Assembly: GCA_964644555.1 (NCBI GenBank) | Contig: CAZXWI010000015.1 | Span: 1-23,484, forward strand | Reading direction: 5' to 3' | DNA: 23,484 nucleotides | Source of the DNA: RUG14186 sp964644555 | GTDB taxonomy: Bacteria > Bacillota > Clostridia > Eubacteriales > Anaerofustaceae | Shown here: positions 7,072 to 15,209 of the stretch, one piece after another | Layout: each line of letters starts with the position of its first letter | Position numbering within the stretch: position 1 is the first letter of the stretch | Program-made: the position numbers and the translations under genes | The notes under the pieces: model-generated | What the model was told of the DNA's origin: nothing | The model's database searches: none | Seen by the model: only the letters and a program-made list of their open reading frames with translations

Positions 7072-9048
7072 ATGGATTACTTAGTAATTATTGCAGCAGC
7101 AATTGGTGCTGCAGCTCTCGTTTTTGCTCTCGTTACAGCGATGGGCATCAACAAAATCAAAGTTGAAAACGAGAGAATGGATGAGATTTCATCTTACATT
7201 CATGAAGGCGCTATGGCTTTCCTTTTCAGCGAATATAAACCCGTTGGACTTTGTGCAGTGGTTTTATTTTTGCTTATCGGTTTCTTGGTAGACTGGCAGA
7301 CAGCTATATGTTTCGTATTCGGTGCTGTTTTCTCGGCACTTGCAGGTTTTATCGGAATGTCTGTTGCTACCAAAGCCAATGTTCGTACAGCTAACGAAGC
7401 TCAGAAAGGCTTAAGCCAGGCATTGAAAGTTGCTTTCAACGGTGGTAGTGTTATGGGGCTTTGCGTTGTAGGTCTCGGAATCATAGGTGTATGTGCATCA
7501 CTTCTTATTTTCGGTGGCGCTTCCGACACAACAGGTATCACAGGTTTCGGTTTAGGTGCTTCCACTATCGCACTCTTCTCTCGTGTAGGCGGTGGTATTT
7601 ACACAAAAGCTGCCGATGTAGGTGCTGACCTTGTTGGTAAAGTTGAAGCAGGTATTCCCGAAGACGACCCGAGAAACCCGGCTGTTATCGCAGATAACGT
7701 TGGTGATAACGTAGGCGATGTTGCAGGTATGGGTGCTGACTTATTCGAATCATATGTAGGTTCTATTATTTCAACTATTACACTCGGTGCTGTAGCAGGA
7801 AATCTTGCACAGTCAGTATTCCCGCTTATCCTTTCTGCAGTAGGTATTGCAGCTTCAATGCTCGGCACATTTATCGTTAAAGGTGTTAAAGCAGACGATC
7901 CGCATAAAGCTCTTAATGCAGGAACATACACAGCAGGCGTTATCGTAATAATTGCTTCTTATTTCCTTACAAAAGCTATTCTCGGAGATGTTTCATACTT
8001 CTATGCAATCATCGCAGGTCTTATCGTAGGTATTCTTATCGGTAAAATCACAGAAGTTTACACATCTGCTGATTACAAATATGTTAAAAAGATTGCTCAG
8101 CAGTCCGAAACAGGTGCTGCAACCACAATCATTTCAGGTTTGGCTGTAGGTATGCTTTCAACAGTGGCTCCCATTATTCTCGTTTGCGTAGCTATTTTGG
8201 TTGCATATGTATTCGGTGGCGGACTTTACGGTATTGCTCTTTCTGCAGTTGGTATGCTTTCAATTTCAGGTATGACTATCGCAGTAGATGCTTATGGTCC
8301 TGTTGCAGATAACGCAGGCGGTATCGCAGAAATGTCAGGTCTTGACGAATCAGTTAGAGAAGTCACAGATAAACTCGACAGTGTTGGTAACACGACAGCA
8401 GCTATCGGTAAAGGTTTTGCAATCGGTTCGGCAGCTCTTACAGCACTCGCATTGTTCGCTTCATTTATCGAAGCAGTAGGTGTTAAACCGGAAGCTCTTA
8501 ACATTTTGGAACCGACTGTTTTGGTTGGTCTTCTCATCGGTGGTATGCTTCCTTACTTGTTCAGCGCTCTTACAATGGACTCAGTTAGTATTGCAGCTCA
8601 GGAAATGATCGAAGAAGTTAGACGTCAGTTCAGAGAAAATCCGGGCATCATGGAAGGCACAGCTAAACCCGACTACAAAAACTGCGTAGCTATTTCAACA
8701 AAAGCTGCTCTTAAGCAGATGATTCTTCCTGGTCTTATTGCTATCGTTGCTCCTCTCGTAGTAGGTCTTTTACTCGGAGCAGAAGCTTTGGCAGGTCTTT
8801 TGGCAGGTGCTACAGTTACAGGTGTTTTGGTTGCTATCCAGATGTCAAACTCAGGTGGTGCTTGGGATAACGCCAAGAAATATATCGAAGGCGGCGAACA
8901 CGGTGGAAAAGGCAGCGAAGCTCACAAAGCAGCAGTTGTCGGCGACACAGTAGGAGACCCGTTCAAAGATACATCAGGTCCTTCAATCAACATCTTGATC
9001 AAACTTATGTCAATCGTTGCAGTTGTATTTGCACCGTTATTTATGTAA
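7072..9048 (+). CDS. hppA: Membrane-bound ion-pumping pyrophosphatase, K+-dependent type, probably Na+-translocating
   Basis: Hydrolyses pyrophosphate and uses the energy to pump H+ and/or Na+ out across the membrane. The 658 residues (about 16 membrane spans) carry the PPi/Mg-binding signature EDDPRNPAVIADNVGDNVGD and the C-terminal counterpart VVGDTVGDPFKDTSGPS. Two positions inform subtype. In GNTTAAIGKG the residue after GNTT is Ala443 and the +3 residue is Gly446, the K+-dependent pattern (K+-independent enzymes have Lys and Thr there). The gating glutamate is E226 in ADLFESYVG, the position described for K+-dependent Na+-PPases rather than the plant-type H+-PPase position. Na+ transport is therefore my inference; Na+/H+ co-pumping is also possible. 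Ribosome binding site AGGGGG at about 7053-7058. Regular GCA/GCT/GGT codon use suggests high expression. Follows secG. Confidence 0.95.
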   Translation: MDYLVIIAAAIGAAALVFALVTAMGINKIKVENERMDEISSYIHEGAMAFLFSEYKPVGLCAVVLFLLIGFLVDWQTAICFVFGAVFSALAGFIGMSVATKANVRTANEAQKGLSQALKVAFNGGSVMGLCVVGLGIIGVCASLLIFGGASDTTGITGFGLGASTIALFSRVGGGIYTKAADVGADLVGKVEAGIPEDDPRNPAVIADNVGDNVGDVAGMGADLFESYVGSIISTITLGAVAGNLAQSVFPLILSAVGIAASMLGTFIVKGVKADDPHKALNAGTYTAGVIVIIASYFLTKAILGDVSYFYAIIAGLIVGILIGKITEVYTSADYKYVKKIAQQSETGAATTIISGLAVGMLSTVAPIILVCVAILVAYVFGGGLYGIALSAVGMLSISGMTIAVDAYGPVADNAGGIAEMSGLDESVREVTDKLDSVGNTTAAIGKGFAIGSAALTALALFASFIEAVGVKPEALNILEPTVLVGLLIGGMLPYLFSALTMDSVSIAAQEMIEEVRRQFRENPGIMEGTAKPDYKNCVAISTKAALKQMILPGLIAIVAPLVVGLLLGAEALAGLLAGATVTGVLVAIQMSNSGGAWDNAKKYIEGGEHGGKGSEAHKAAVVGDTVGDPFKDTSGPSINILIKLMSIVAVVFAPLFM

Positions 9049-9058
9049 TTGATTATAC

Positions 9059-9092
9059 TAAAATCCGATAGGCGACTATCGGATTTTTTTAT
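9059..9092 (+). terminator. Strong terminator after hppA
   Basis: A perfect 12-bp stem, AAAATCCGATAG (9060-9071) with CTATCGGATTTT (9076-9087), is capped by a GCGA tetraloop (GNRA class) and runs into seven T. It ends the secG-hppA transcript. Confidence 0.93.
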
Positions 9093-9115
9093 TGTCCTTA
9101 TTTAGTGTGCATTGG

Positions 9116-9144
9116 TTGACAATTTGATTAAACAAATGTATAAT
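9116..9144 (+). promoter_or_regulatory. Perfect consensus promoter of the YidC-like gene
   Basis: TTGACA (9116-9121), 17 bases, TATAAT (9139-9144). Both hexamers and the spacing are ideal for sigma-A, so the gene should be well transcribed unless a repressor intervenes; no operator-like dyad is evident. Confidence 0.88.
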
Positions 9145-9175
9145 TAAAAAGTTATATTTTATATTGGAGTTAACT

Positions 9176-9898
9176 ATGAACAAAATACTTGAGTTTTTCG
9201 CAAATTTTATTGACGGACTCTCAATGAGTGAAAACTATGTACTCAACATAGTGGTTATTGCTCTTTTCATGAAATTGATCTTATTGGTTCCGTCAAATCG
9301 TTATTTTAAAAGCATCAAAATAGGTGAACATATCCAGCCGATGATAGACAAAATAAGAGAAAAACATAAAAAACGCCCCGAAAAGGCAAACGAAGAAATT
9401 TCGACCCTTTTAATGCAAAGCGGTTTTTCGCTTGTAGGAGGATTTTCTCTTTTTATAGTATATGCCGTTATCGGTGTTATAATATCATTTGTTTTTGCAA
9501 ATCCTTATGTATATTTACATAACGCTTCCGAAGGTGCATTGACTCTTATGGGAATCAACGTTTCGAAATCAGCTTATCAGCTTTTCTTGTATTCCGAAAA
9601 CTTGGATATGTATGCGCTGATGTCTTTGGTTTTGGTAGCAATCGCCATAGGTCTTCAATACTTAGTAGATATCCTTATGGAAAAGAAAATGATTGTAGAC
9701 CAGTCTTTATTCAGAAAAATTTCACTATTTTTGATTATTGTAGGCTCAATACTTCTTTCCGAGAGTTTTGTGGTTTATTGGATAGTAATAAAGCTTATGG
9801 ACCTTATGCATTACTTCTACACTGTAAAATTTGTTAAGGTGTCGGAAGCTCAGGTTAGTAGCACTATTGAAAGCAACAAAAGAAGAATGAAAAAATAA
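9176..9898 (+). CDS. Divergent YidC/Oxa1/Alb3-like membrane protein insertase
   Basis: A 240-residue polytopic membrane protein. Residues 21-100 align by eye to the YidC core: TM1 (YVLNIVVIALFMKLILLVP), then SIKIGEHIQPMIDKIREK plus HKKRPEKANEEIS as the cytoplasmic helical hairpin, then QSGFSLVGGFSLF in place of the usual 'HGVNPLGGCLPM'. Three more membrane segments follow (about 144-166, 182-197 and 198-218), giving the five of bacterial YidC. The groove arginine of canonical YidC in TM1 is replaced by Lys33, and the tail is short and basic (NKRRMKK). It is not in the rpmH-rnpA-yidC-jag context. ATG at 9176 has GGAG six bases upstream; a TTG at 9164 is in frame but overlaps that site. The gene is monocistronic (own promoter and terminator). 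Function as an insertase is inferred; a specialised paralogue or degenerate member is possible. Confidence 0.7.
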   Translation: MNKILEFFANFIDGLSMSENYVLNIVVIALFMKLILLVPSNRYFKSIKIGEHIQPMIDKIREKHKKRPEKANEEISTLLMQSGFSLVGGFSLFIVYAVIGVIISFVFANPYVYLHNASEGALTLMGINVSKSAYQLFLYSENLDMYALMSLVLVAIAIGLQYLVDILMEKKMIVDQSLFRKISLFLIIVGSILLSESFVVYWIVIKLMDLMHYFYTVKFVKVSEAQVSSTIESNKRRMKK

Positions 9899-9912
9899 TT
9901 TTGATAATTACT

Positions 9913-9946
9913 ACCGTTTTGCCATTATGCAAAGCGGTTTTTTTAT
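9913..9946 (+). terminator. Terminator after the YidC-like gene
   Basis: ACCGTTTTGC (9913-9922) pairs with GCAAAGCGGT (9929-9938) with one G-T pair, a 6-base loop, then eight T in or just after the stem. Confidence 0.88.
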
Positions 9947-10023
9947 TGGGTATTTATTGCAAAGTAACATAAACATATTTGAAACAGAAAGAATTAGCTT
10001 TAAATTAAGTATAAAATGAGTAT

Positions 10024-10051
10024 TTGAAATTTAGCGATGATATATTATAAT
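10024..10051 (+). promoter_or_regulatory. Promoter of the DUF1538/P-II operon
   Basis: TTGAAA (10024-10029), 16-base spacer, TATAAT (10046-10051), 35 bases before the GTG start. Confidence 0.6.
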
Positions 10052-10086
10052 AAATATGTAATAAAAAATCAATGGTAGGGAATTAA

Positions 10087-11616
10087 GTGAATCAAATCAG
10101 AGAATCGTTAACAGAAGCATTGCAGTCGGTTTTGCCGATTGCGGCAACGGTAATAATACTCAGCGTATCCGTAACTCCCCTTAATGCGGGAGTTTTGGTA
10201 TTGTTTTTATTCGGAACAATACTTCTCATAGGAGGAATGAGTTTTTTTACCATAGGCTCTTCTATTTCCATGGAGCTGTTGGGTGAGGGGATCGGTATTC
10301 AGATAAGTAAATCGAAAAAGACTCTTTCATCTATTTTAATTTGTTTTATTTTGGGTGTATTGATTACCATAGCCGAGCCTGATTTACAGGTTTTGGCAGA
10401 ACAAGTGCCGTCCATACCCAATATGACACTCATCATATGCGTTGCATTTGGTGTAGGGTTATTTTTGGCAATATCGTTTTTAAGAGTGAAAAAAGGTGTG
10501 GCTTTACCCAAACTCCTTTTGGTATTTTACTCAGTCATAATTATTTTGGCTTTTTTTGCACCCGATGATTTTGTGGCTACGGCTTTTGACGCAGGTGGGG
10601 TAACCACAGGACCGATAACTGTTCCGTTTATAATGGCGCTCGGAGCAGGGCTTGCAACGATAAGCGGTGATAAACATTCGGGAGAGAATAGTTTCGGCTA
10701 TGTGTCGTTGTGCAGCATCGGGCCGATTTTATCGGTACTTATTTTGAGCATATACTATAAACCTGCTTCCGCAACATCGCAATTTGTCATAAGCGATGCA
10801 CTTACCACGAAAGATGCGTTTTTACAGTTTTTGAAGGCAGTGCCTAAGTATTCGCACGAAGTTCTAGTGGCATTCTTTCCGATAGTAGTTGTGTTTATCG
10901 TTTTTCAGCTTATTACTCATAGGTTTAATAAGCATACAATCGCAAAAATCGTTGTAGGACTTTTGTATACCTATATGGGATTGGTGTTGTTCTTAACGGG
11001 AGTAAATGTAGGATTTATGCCGGCAGGACGATTGATAGGCTCTGCAATAGCCGCAGGAACGAATAAATATTTGCTTATTCCGATAGGTATGGTAATGGGG
11101 TATTTCGTTGTTTCGGCTGAGCCTGCAGTACATTCTCTTAAAAAGCAGGTAGTGGAAGTAACAAACGGTGATATTTCATCGAAGTCCATCGGATATGCGT
11201 TGTCAATAGGGGTATCCGTATCGGTTGGTATATCTATGCTGAGAGTAGTAACCGGAATACCGCTTCTTCCGTTTTTGATAGGGGGGTATGCCGTATCTCT
11301 GATAATTGCATTTTTTGTTCCTCCCATATATACGGGGATTGCATTTGACTCGGGCGGCGTTGCCAGCGGACCTATGACAACCACATTTATTTTGCCGTTC
11401 GCAGTAGGTGCGTGTGAAGCTTTGGGCGGCAATGTGCTTACAGATGCGTTCGGTGTGGTTGCAATGATTGCCATGACTCCGCTTATTACAATTCAGGTTT
11501 TGGGGCTTAGCGGAAATATGAAGAGAAAAATGAAACTAAAGAAGATAAGGGACGAATTTACGCAAATCAGCGACGATATCGTATATTATGATATAAAGGA
11601 GTGCTGCAATGAATAA
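10087..11616 (+). CDS. DUF1538-family polytopic membrane protein (two homologous halves), putative transporter
   Basis: A 509-residue, very hydrophobic protein that I recognise as a DUF1538 family member. It is internally duplicated: AEP motifs occur at 96-98 (TIAEPDLQVL) and 344-346 (VSAEPAVHSL), and a long signature occurs at about 166-181 (AFDAGGVTTGPITVPF) and 419-434 (AFDSGGVASGPMTTTF). The two copies are about 250 residues apart. Each half has some five to six membrane segments; the Gly/Ser/Thr-rich FD(A/S)GGV motifs with membrane-embedded acids look like a substrate or ion pathway, so a transport role is my inference; no substrate is known to me. Start is GTG at 10087 with AGGG six bases before. 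Its 3' end overlaps the next gene, a P-II-like regulator, by eight bases (ATGAATAA), which argues for tight coupling and for P-II control of this protein. Confidence 0.85.
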   Translation: MNQIRESLTEALQSVLPIAATVIILSVSVTPLNAGVLVLFLFGTILLIGGMSFFTIGSSISMELLGEGIGIQISKSKKTLSSILICFILGVLITIAEPDLQVLAEQVPSIPNMTLIICVAFGVGLFLAISFLRVKKGVALPKLLLVFYSVIIILAFFAPDDFVATAFDAGGVTTGPITVPFIMALGAGLATISGDKHSGENSFGYVSLCSIGPILSVLILSIYYKPASATSQFVISDALTTKDAFLQFLKAVPKYSHEVLVAFFPIVVVFIVFQLITHRFNKHTIAKIVVGLLYTYMGLVLFLTGVNVGFMPAGRLIGSAIAAGTNKYLLIPIGMVMGYFVVSAEPAVHSLKKQVVEVTNGDISSKSIGYALSIGVSVSVGISMLRVVTGIPLLPFLIGGYAVSLIIAFFVPPIYTGIAFDSGGVASGPMTTTFILPFAVGACEALGGNVLTDAFGVVAMIAMTPLITIQVLGLSGNMKRKMKLKKIRDEFTQISDDIVYYDIKECCNE

Positions 11617-12289
11617 TGAACAAGAGCGTGTGTTGCTGCTGATTTCCATTGTTAAGAGGGGCAGTGCCGCAAAATTGATGGAAAAACTCGACAACGAAGA
11701 TATCCGTATGCATTTTCACAGCGTGGGATTCGGAACTGCCCCCACAGAAATGATGGATATATTCGGACTTGGTTCCAATGATAAAGACATAGTCTACAGT
11801 ATGGCAACGGAAAGCATTGTTTCACGCTTTGCAGTCAATTTCGGCAATGTTTTTACAAGCTATTCCGAGTTTGGCGGATTTTTGATGATATTGAAGCTTT
11901 CGGCAATAAACCGTCTGGCTGTGCAGATACTTAAATTGGGTGAAAAACAAAATGAATATGATGAGGTTTATGAGAAAATGAGCAACGAACATAAACAAAA
12001 CTTAATTATAATAACGGTAAGCCAAGGCTATGTGGATTCTGTAATGACGGTTGCCAAAAAAGCAGGCGCAACCGGTGGCACCGTTGTAAGAGGCAGATTT
12101 GCCGAGACTGAAAAGTTGGAGGAAATCGTTTCCGTGCCTATTGAAAAAGAAAGAGAAATGATTTTTATAATGGCACCGTCCAACATAAGCGAAAAGATTA
12201 TGGATGATGTCAATAAAGAATTCGGCTTTACCACCGAAGCAAGGGGCATTATGTGTATGGTGCCTATTGAAAAAGCTTTCAAAATATAA
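11609..12289 (+). CDS. Tandem P-II-like (GlnB superfamily) signalling protein
   Basis: The 226-residue product contains two P-II-like ferredoxin folds. The second (about 130-222) is the clearer: LIIITVSQGYVDSVMTVAKK, then GATGGTVVRGRF, VPIEKEREMIFIMAP and GIMCMVPIEKAFKI, matching the P-II order of first strand/helix, T-loop base, second helix and B/C-loop region. The first half (about 7-97) repeats the plan as LLLISIVKRGSAAKLMEKL, HFHSVGFGTAPTEMMDIFGLG and FGGFLMILKLSAI. Classical P-II is a 112-residue trimer; a fused pair would form a trimer of double domains or a pseudo-oligomer. There is no obvious T-loop uridylylation tyrosine. It overlaps the DUF1538 gene by eight bases and is read from the same promoter with AAAGGAG as ribosome binding site. 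Likely role: nucleotide-responsive gating of that membrane protein. Confidence 0.82.
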   Translation: MNNEQERVLLLISIVKRGSAAKLMEKLDNEDIRMHFHSVGFGTAPTEMMDIFGLGSNDKDIVYSMATESIVSRFAVNFGNVFTSYSEFGGFLMILKLSAINRLAVQILKLGEKQNEYDEVYEKMSNEHKQNLIIITVSQGYVDSVMTVAKKAGATGGTVVRGRFAETEKLEEIVSVPIEKEREMIFIMAPSNISEKIMDDVNKEFGFTTEARGIMCMVPIEKAFKI

Positions 12290-12293
12290 AAAT

Positions 12294-12325
12294 AAGCTCC
12301 CGTGCCATTGGACATGGGAGCTTTT
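12294..12325. terminator. Bidirectional terminator between the P-II-like gene and valS
   Basis: AAGCTCCCGTG (12294-12304) pairs with CATGGGAGCTT (12313-12323) with one wobble pair and an 8-base loop. T runs follow on both strands (TTTT at 12322-12325; TTATTTTTAT on the minus strand), fitting its place between convergent genes. Confidence 0.85.
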
Positions 12326-12341
12326 GATTTAATTAAATAAT

Positions 12342-14978
12342 TTATTCGTAGCTTTTCAAACTTTCGATTATCTCTTTAAGGAGGGATTCGTAATTTGCCA
12401 ATTTTTCTTTTTCTGCATCAATTACATTTTTAGGAGCTTTTCCTATAAATCCCTCGTTGGAAAGTTTTCCTTCGATTCGTTTGATTTCGCCTTCGGTTTT
12501 CTCTTTCTCTTTGGTGAGTCGCTGAATTTCTTTTTCTTTATCGATAAGATTATCAAGCGGCACAATGCATTTTGCCGTGTTTGATACAACTGTTAATGCG
12601 TTGGGGATCTCTCTTTCTTCGTTTATTATTTCTACGGAGTCGCAGGAAGCCATTTTAATGAAGGTGTCCTCATTGCCTTTGTAGATGTCTTCGTTTTCTT
12701 TTGTTGTGACGATGTACAAAGGTGCTTTCTTGCTGGGTGGAATCTTCATTTTTGCTCTGGCATTTCTTATACCTCTTATAGCTTCGATGATTTCGCCTAC
12801 TTCATATTGCTCTTTGGCAAAGTTATGTTCTTCGCTGTATTCAGGCCACTTGCTTACTATAAGCGGTGTTTCGCTTTCCGTTAAATGCAAGTATATGTCT
12901 TCCGTAATAAACGGCATGAACGGATGCAAGAGCTTTAATATGGTGATAAATGTGTTATACAGTGTCCATTGTGCGGCAAGTTTTGCCTCTTTATTATCTC
13001 CCATCAATCTTGTTTTGCTGAATTCGATGTACCAATCGCAGAATTCGCTCCAAATGAAGTTGTAGAGTTTTTCAAGCGAAATACCGAGTTCGTATTTATC
13101 GAGATTGGCTGTGATTTCTTTAATAACTTCGTTGGTTCTGGAAATTATCCATTTATCGATATTGATAAGTTTAACATCGGACTCTTTCGTATTGATGTCG
13201 TAATCGGTGAGGTTCATCATTATGAATCTTGCCGCATTGTTTATCTTGTTGGCAAAATTACGGCTGGACTCTATCTTGTCGGATTTCCATCTGGAGTCAT
13301 TTCCTGCTGCATTACCGGTTACAAGCGTAAATCTTACAGCATCTGCACCGTATTGCTCGATAACTTCGAGGGGGTCAACGCCGTTTCCTGCGGATTTACT
13401 CATTTTTTTACCGAATTCATCTCTTATGATACCGTTTATATAAACATGGTGGAACGGTGTCTGCCCGCAATATTCGATTCCCGAGAATACCATTCTTGCA
13501 ACCCAGAAGAAGATGATGTCAAATCCTGTAACCAAAACATCGTTAGGATAGAATTTCTTGAAATCCTCTGTTTCTTCAGGCCAACCCAAGGTTGAAAACG
13601 GCCAAAGTGCCGATGAGAACCATGTATCGAGAACATCGTTTTCCTGAGTGAAATGAGTGCCTCCGCATTTTGGGCAAACCGTGGGGTCTTCTTTTGAAAC
13701 AATGGTTTCGCCGCATGTGTCGCAGTAATAAGCGGGGATTCTATGACCCCACCAAAGCTGTCTGGAAATGCACCAATCTCTTACATTTTCCATCCAGTTG
13801 AAGTAAATCTTTTTGAATCTGTCGGGAACAAATTTTGTATCCGAATTTCTTACGCAGTCCAAAGCAGGCTCTGCTAAAGGTTTCATTTCAACGAACCATT
13901 GATTCGATGTTATAGGTTCTACCGTAGTTGCGCAGCGGTAGCATGTGCCTACATTGTGAGTATGTTCTTCTATTTTTTCAACCAATCCGAGTTCTTTTAA
14001 GTCGGAAATGATTGCTTCTCTTGCTTCGTATCTGTCCATGCCGGAATATCTTCCGTATCCTGCACTGATAGTGGCATCATCGTTGAGAACTTTTATTTGT
14101 TCAAGGTTGTGGCGAAGTCCTACTTCAAAGTCGTTCGGGTCATGGCAGGGGGTAATCTTAACGCAGCCTGTACCAAAGCCCAAATCAACATAATCATCGG
14201 CAAAAATGGGTATTCTTCTGTTTACCAAAGGAAGAATTGCGTATTTACCGACAAGGTCTTTATATCTTTCATCATTCGGGTTTACCGCAACACCTGTATC
14301 ACCGAGCATTGTTTCGGGTCGGGTTGTTGCAACTATAACATATTTATCAGTGCCTTCGATGGGGTATTTGAGATGCCACAAATGTCCTTTTTGTTCTTCA
14401 TATTCTACTTCTGCATCGCTGAGAGCCGTTTTGCAGTCGGGGCACCAGTTAATTATTTTGTTGGCTCTGTAGATAAGCCCTTTGTCATAAAGGCGAATGA
14501 ACGCTTCCTTAACGGCTTCGTTGAGTCCTTCGTCAAGGGTAAATCTTTCTCTGCTCCAGTCGCAGCTTGCACCGAGCTTTCGTAACTGCTTGGCTATTCT
14601 GTCGCGGTAGAAATTCGCCCAATCCCATGCTTTTTCAAGGAATTCTTCTCTTGTGAGGTCTGCTTTTGTTTTGCCCTCTTCTTTTTTGATTTTGTCAAGG
14701 ACTTTTACTTCTGTTGCAATACTGGCGTGGTCTTCTCCCGGAACCCAAAGTGAAGCATATCCGCACATTCTTTTGTAACGAATGAGGATATCCTGAAGTG
14801 TTCCGTTGAAAGCATGACCCATGTGAAGCTGACCTGTGATGTTGGGAGGCGGTAAAACAATGGTAAAAGGTTTGCCGTCTTTATTTACTTCGGGTTTGAA
14901 GTATCCGCCCTCTTCCCACATTTTGTAAATGCGTTCTTCTACTTCGGACGGATCGTAGATTTTGTCTAACTCTTTCAT
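12342..14978 (-). CDS. valS: Valyl-tRNA synthetase
   Basis: Class I aminoacyl-tRNA synthetase charging tRNA-Val. The 878-residue product has the HIGH motif as HMGH (52-55) after PPPNITGQL, the KMSKS motif at 525-529 (FGKKMSKSAGNGVDP), the CP1 editing domain (TTRPETMLGDTGVAVNP) and a zinc-ribbon-like CDTC...CPKC insertion. It ends with the C-terminal coiled coil typical of ValRS (EKEIQRLTKEKEKTEGEI), which separates it from IleRS/LeuRS. I place the start at 14978 (ATG with AAAGGAG five bases upstream); an in-frame ATG at 15014 would start inside the T-box terminator hairpin. Expression is controlled by the T-box leader upstream, which reads through when uncharged tRNA-Val accumulates. Confidence 0.97.
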   Translation of the reverse strand: MKELDKIYDPSEVEERIYKMWEEGGYFKPEVNKDGKPFTIVLPPPNITGQLHMGHAFNGTLQDILIRYKRMCGYASLWVPGEDHASIATEVKVLDKIKKEEGKTKADLTREEFLEKAWDWANFYRDRIAKQLRKLGASCDWSRERFTLDEGLNEAVKEAFIRLYDKGLIYRANKIINWCPDCKTALSDAEVEYEEQKGHLWHLKYPIEGTDKYVIVATTRPETMLGDTGVAVNPNDERYKDLVGKYAILPLVNRRIPIFADDYVDLGFGTGCVKITPCHDPNDFEVGLRHNLEQIKVLNDDATISAGYGRYSGMDRYEAREAIISDLKELGLVEKIEEHTHNVGTCYRCATTVEPITSNQWFVEMKPLAEPALDCVRNSDTKFVPDRFKKIYFNWMENVRDWCISRQLWWGHRIPAYYCDTCGETIVSKEDPTVCPKCGGTHFTQENDVLDTWFSSALWPFSTLGWPEETEDFKKFYPNDVLVTGFDIIFFWVARMVFSGIEYCGQTPFHHVYINGIIRDEFGKKMSKSAGNGVDPLEVIEQYGADAVRFTLVTGNAAGNDSRWKSDKIESSRNFANKINNAARFIMMNLTDYDINTKESDVKLINIDKWIISRTNEVIKEITANLDKYELGISLEKLYNFIWSEFCDWYIEFSKTRLMGDNKEAKLAAQWTLYNTFITILKLLHPFMPFITEDIYLHLTESETPLIVSKWPEYSEEHNFAKEQYEVGEIIEAIRGIRNARAKMKIPPSKKAPLYIVTTKENEDIYKGNEDTFIKMASCDSVEIINEEREIPNALTVVSNTAKCIVPLDNLIDKEKEIQRLTKEKEKTEGEIKRIEGKLSNEGFIGKAPKNVIDAEKEKLANYESLLKEIIESLKSYE

Positions 14979-14988
14979 TTTCTCTCCT

Positions 14989-15203
14989 TTAAAAATAAAA
15001 ACCGTGATTCGCAATGGGACGGATTATTCCGCGGTACCACCCATTTTAATTCACGGTGAATTCACTCTTACGACTTAACGCGTCGAAAACGATTAACTCC
15101 TGTGCAACCTTCCGCATGCTTTTGGTAAAATCTCTCAGCCTAAGGATTTTTTCTCTGTAAAGGCAAAGTATATGCGTACTCCTCACAATCATTGTTATTG
15201 ATA
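14989..15203 (-). ncRNA. T-box riboswitch leader of valS
   Basis: The minus strand carries the T-box core GGGTGGTACCGCGG (plus coordinates 15029-15042), which binds the free NCCA end of uncharged tRNA. Upstream is a Stem I-like region with AGTA, CAGAGA and GGCTGAGAG motifs. The best specifier candidate is GTT in AAGGTTGCAC (plus-strand 15106-15108), a valine codon followed by a purine, which fits the gene. The terminator that competes with the antiterminator pairs CCGTGAATT (15048-15056) with AATCACGG (15002-15009) plus the inner AATGGG/CCCATT, followed by a U-rich run to about 14989. Stem I pairing was not folded by computer, so the specifier position is less certain than the T-box itself. 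Confidence 0.92.
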
Positions 15204-15209
15204 GAGCAT

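Noticed and set aside
7599..7931. Long open frame on the minus strand inside hppA (also 8292-8537 and 8673-8876)
   Set aside because: Antisense shadows produced by the regular Ala/Gly/Val codons of hppA; no ribosome binding sites and low-complexity Ala/Pro/Thr translations.
10971..11474. 167-residue minus-strand open frame inside the DUF1538 gene
   Set aside because: Complement of a strongly coding membrane protein gene; Pro/Thr/Ile-rich translation with no recognisable domain and no start signal.
14979..15014. Upstream in-frame ATG extending ValRS by 12 residues
   Set aside because: It lies in the T-box terminator stem and U-tract and lacks a ribosome binding site, whereas the ATG at 14978 follows AAAGGAG.
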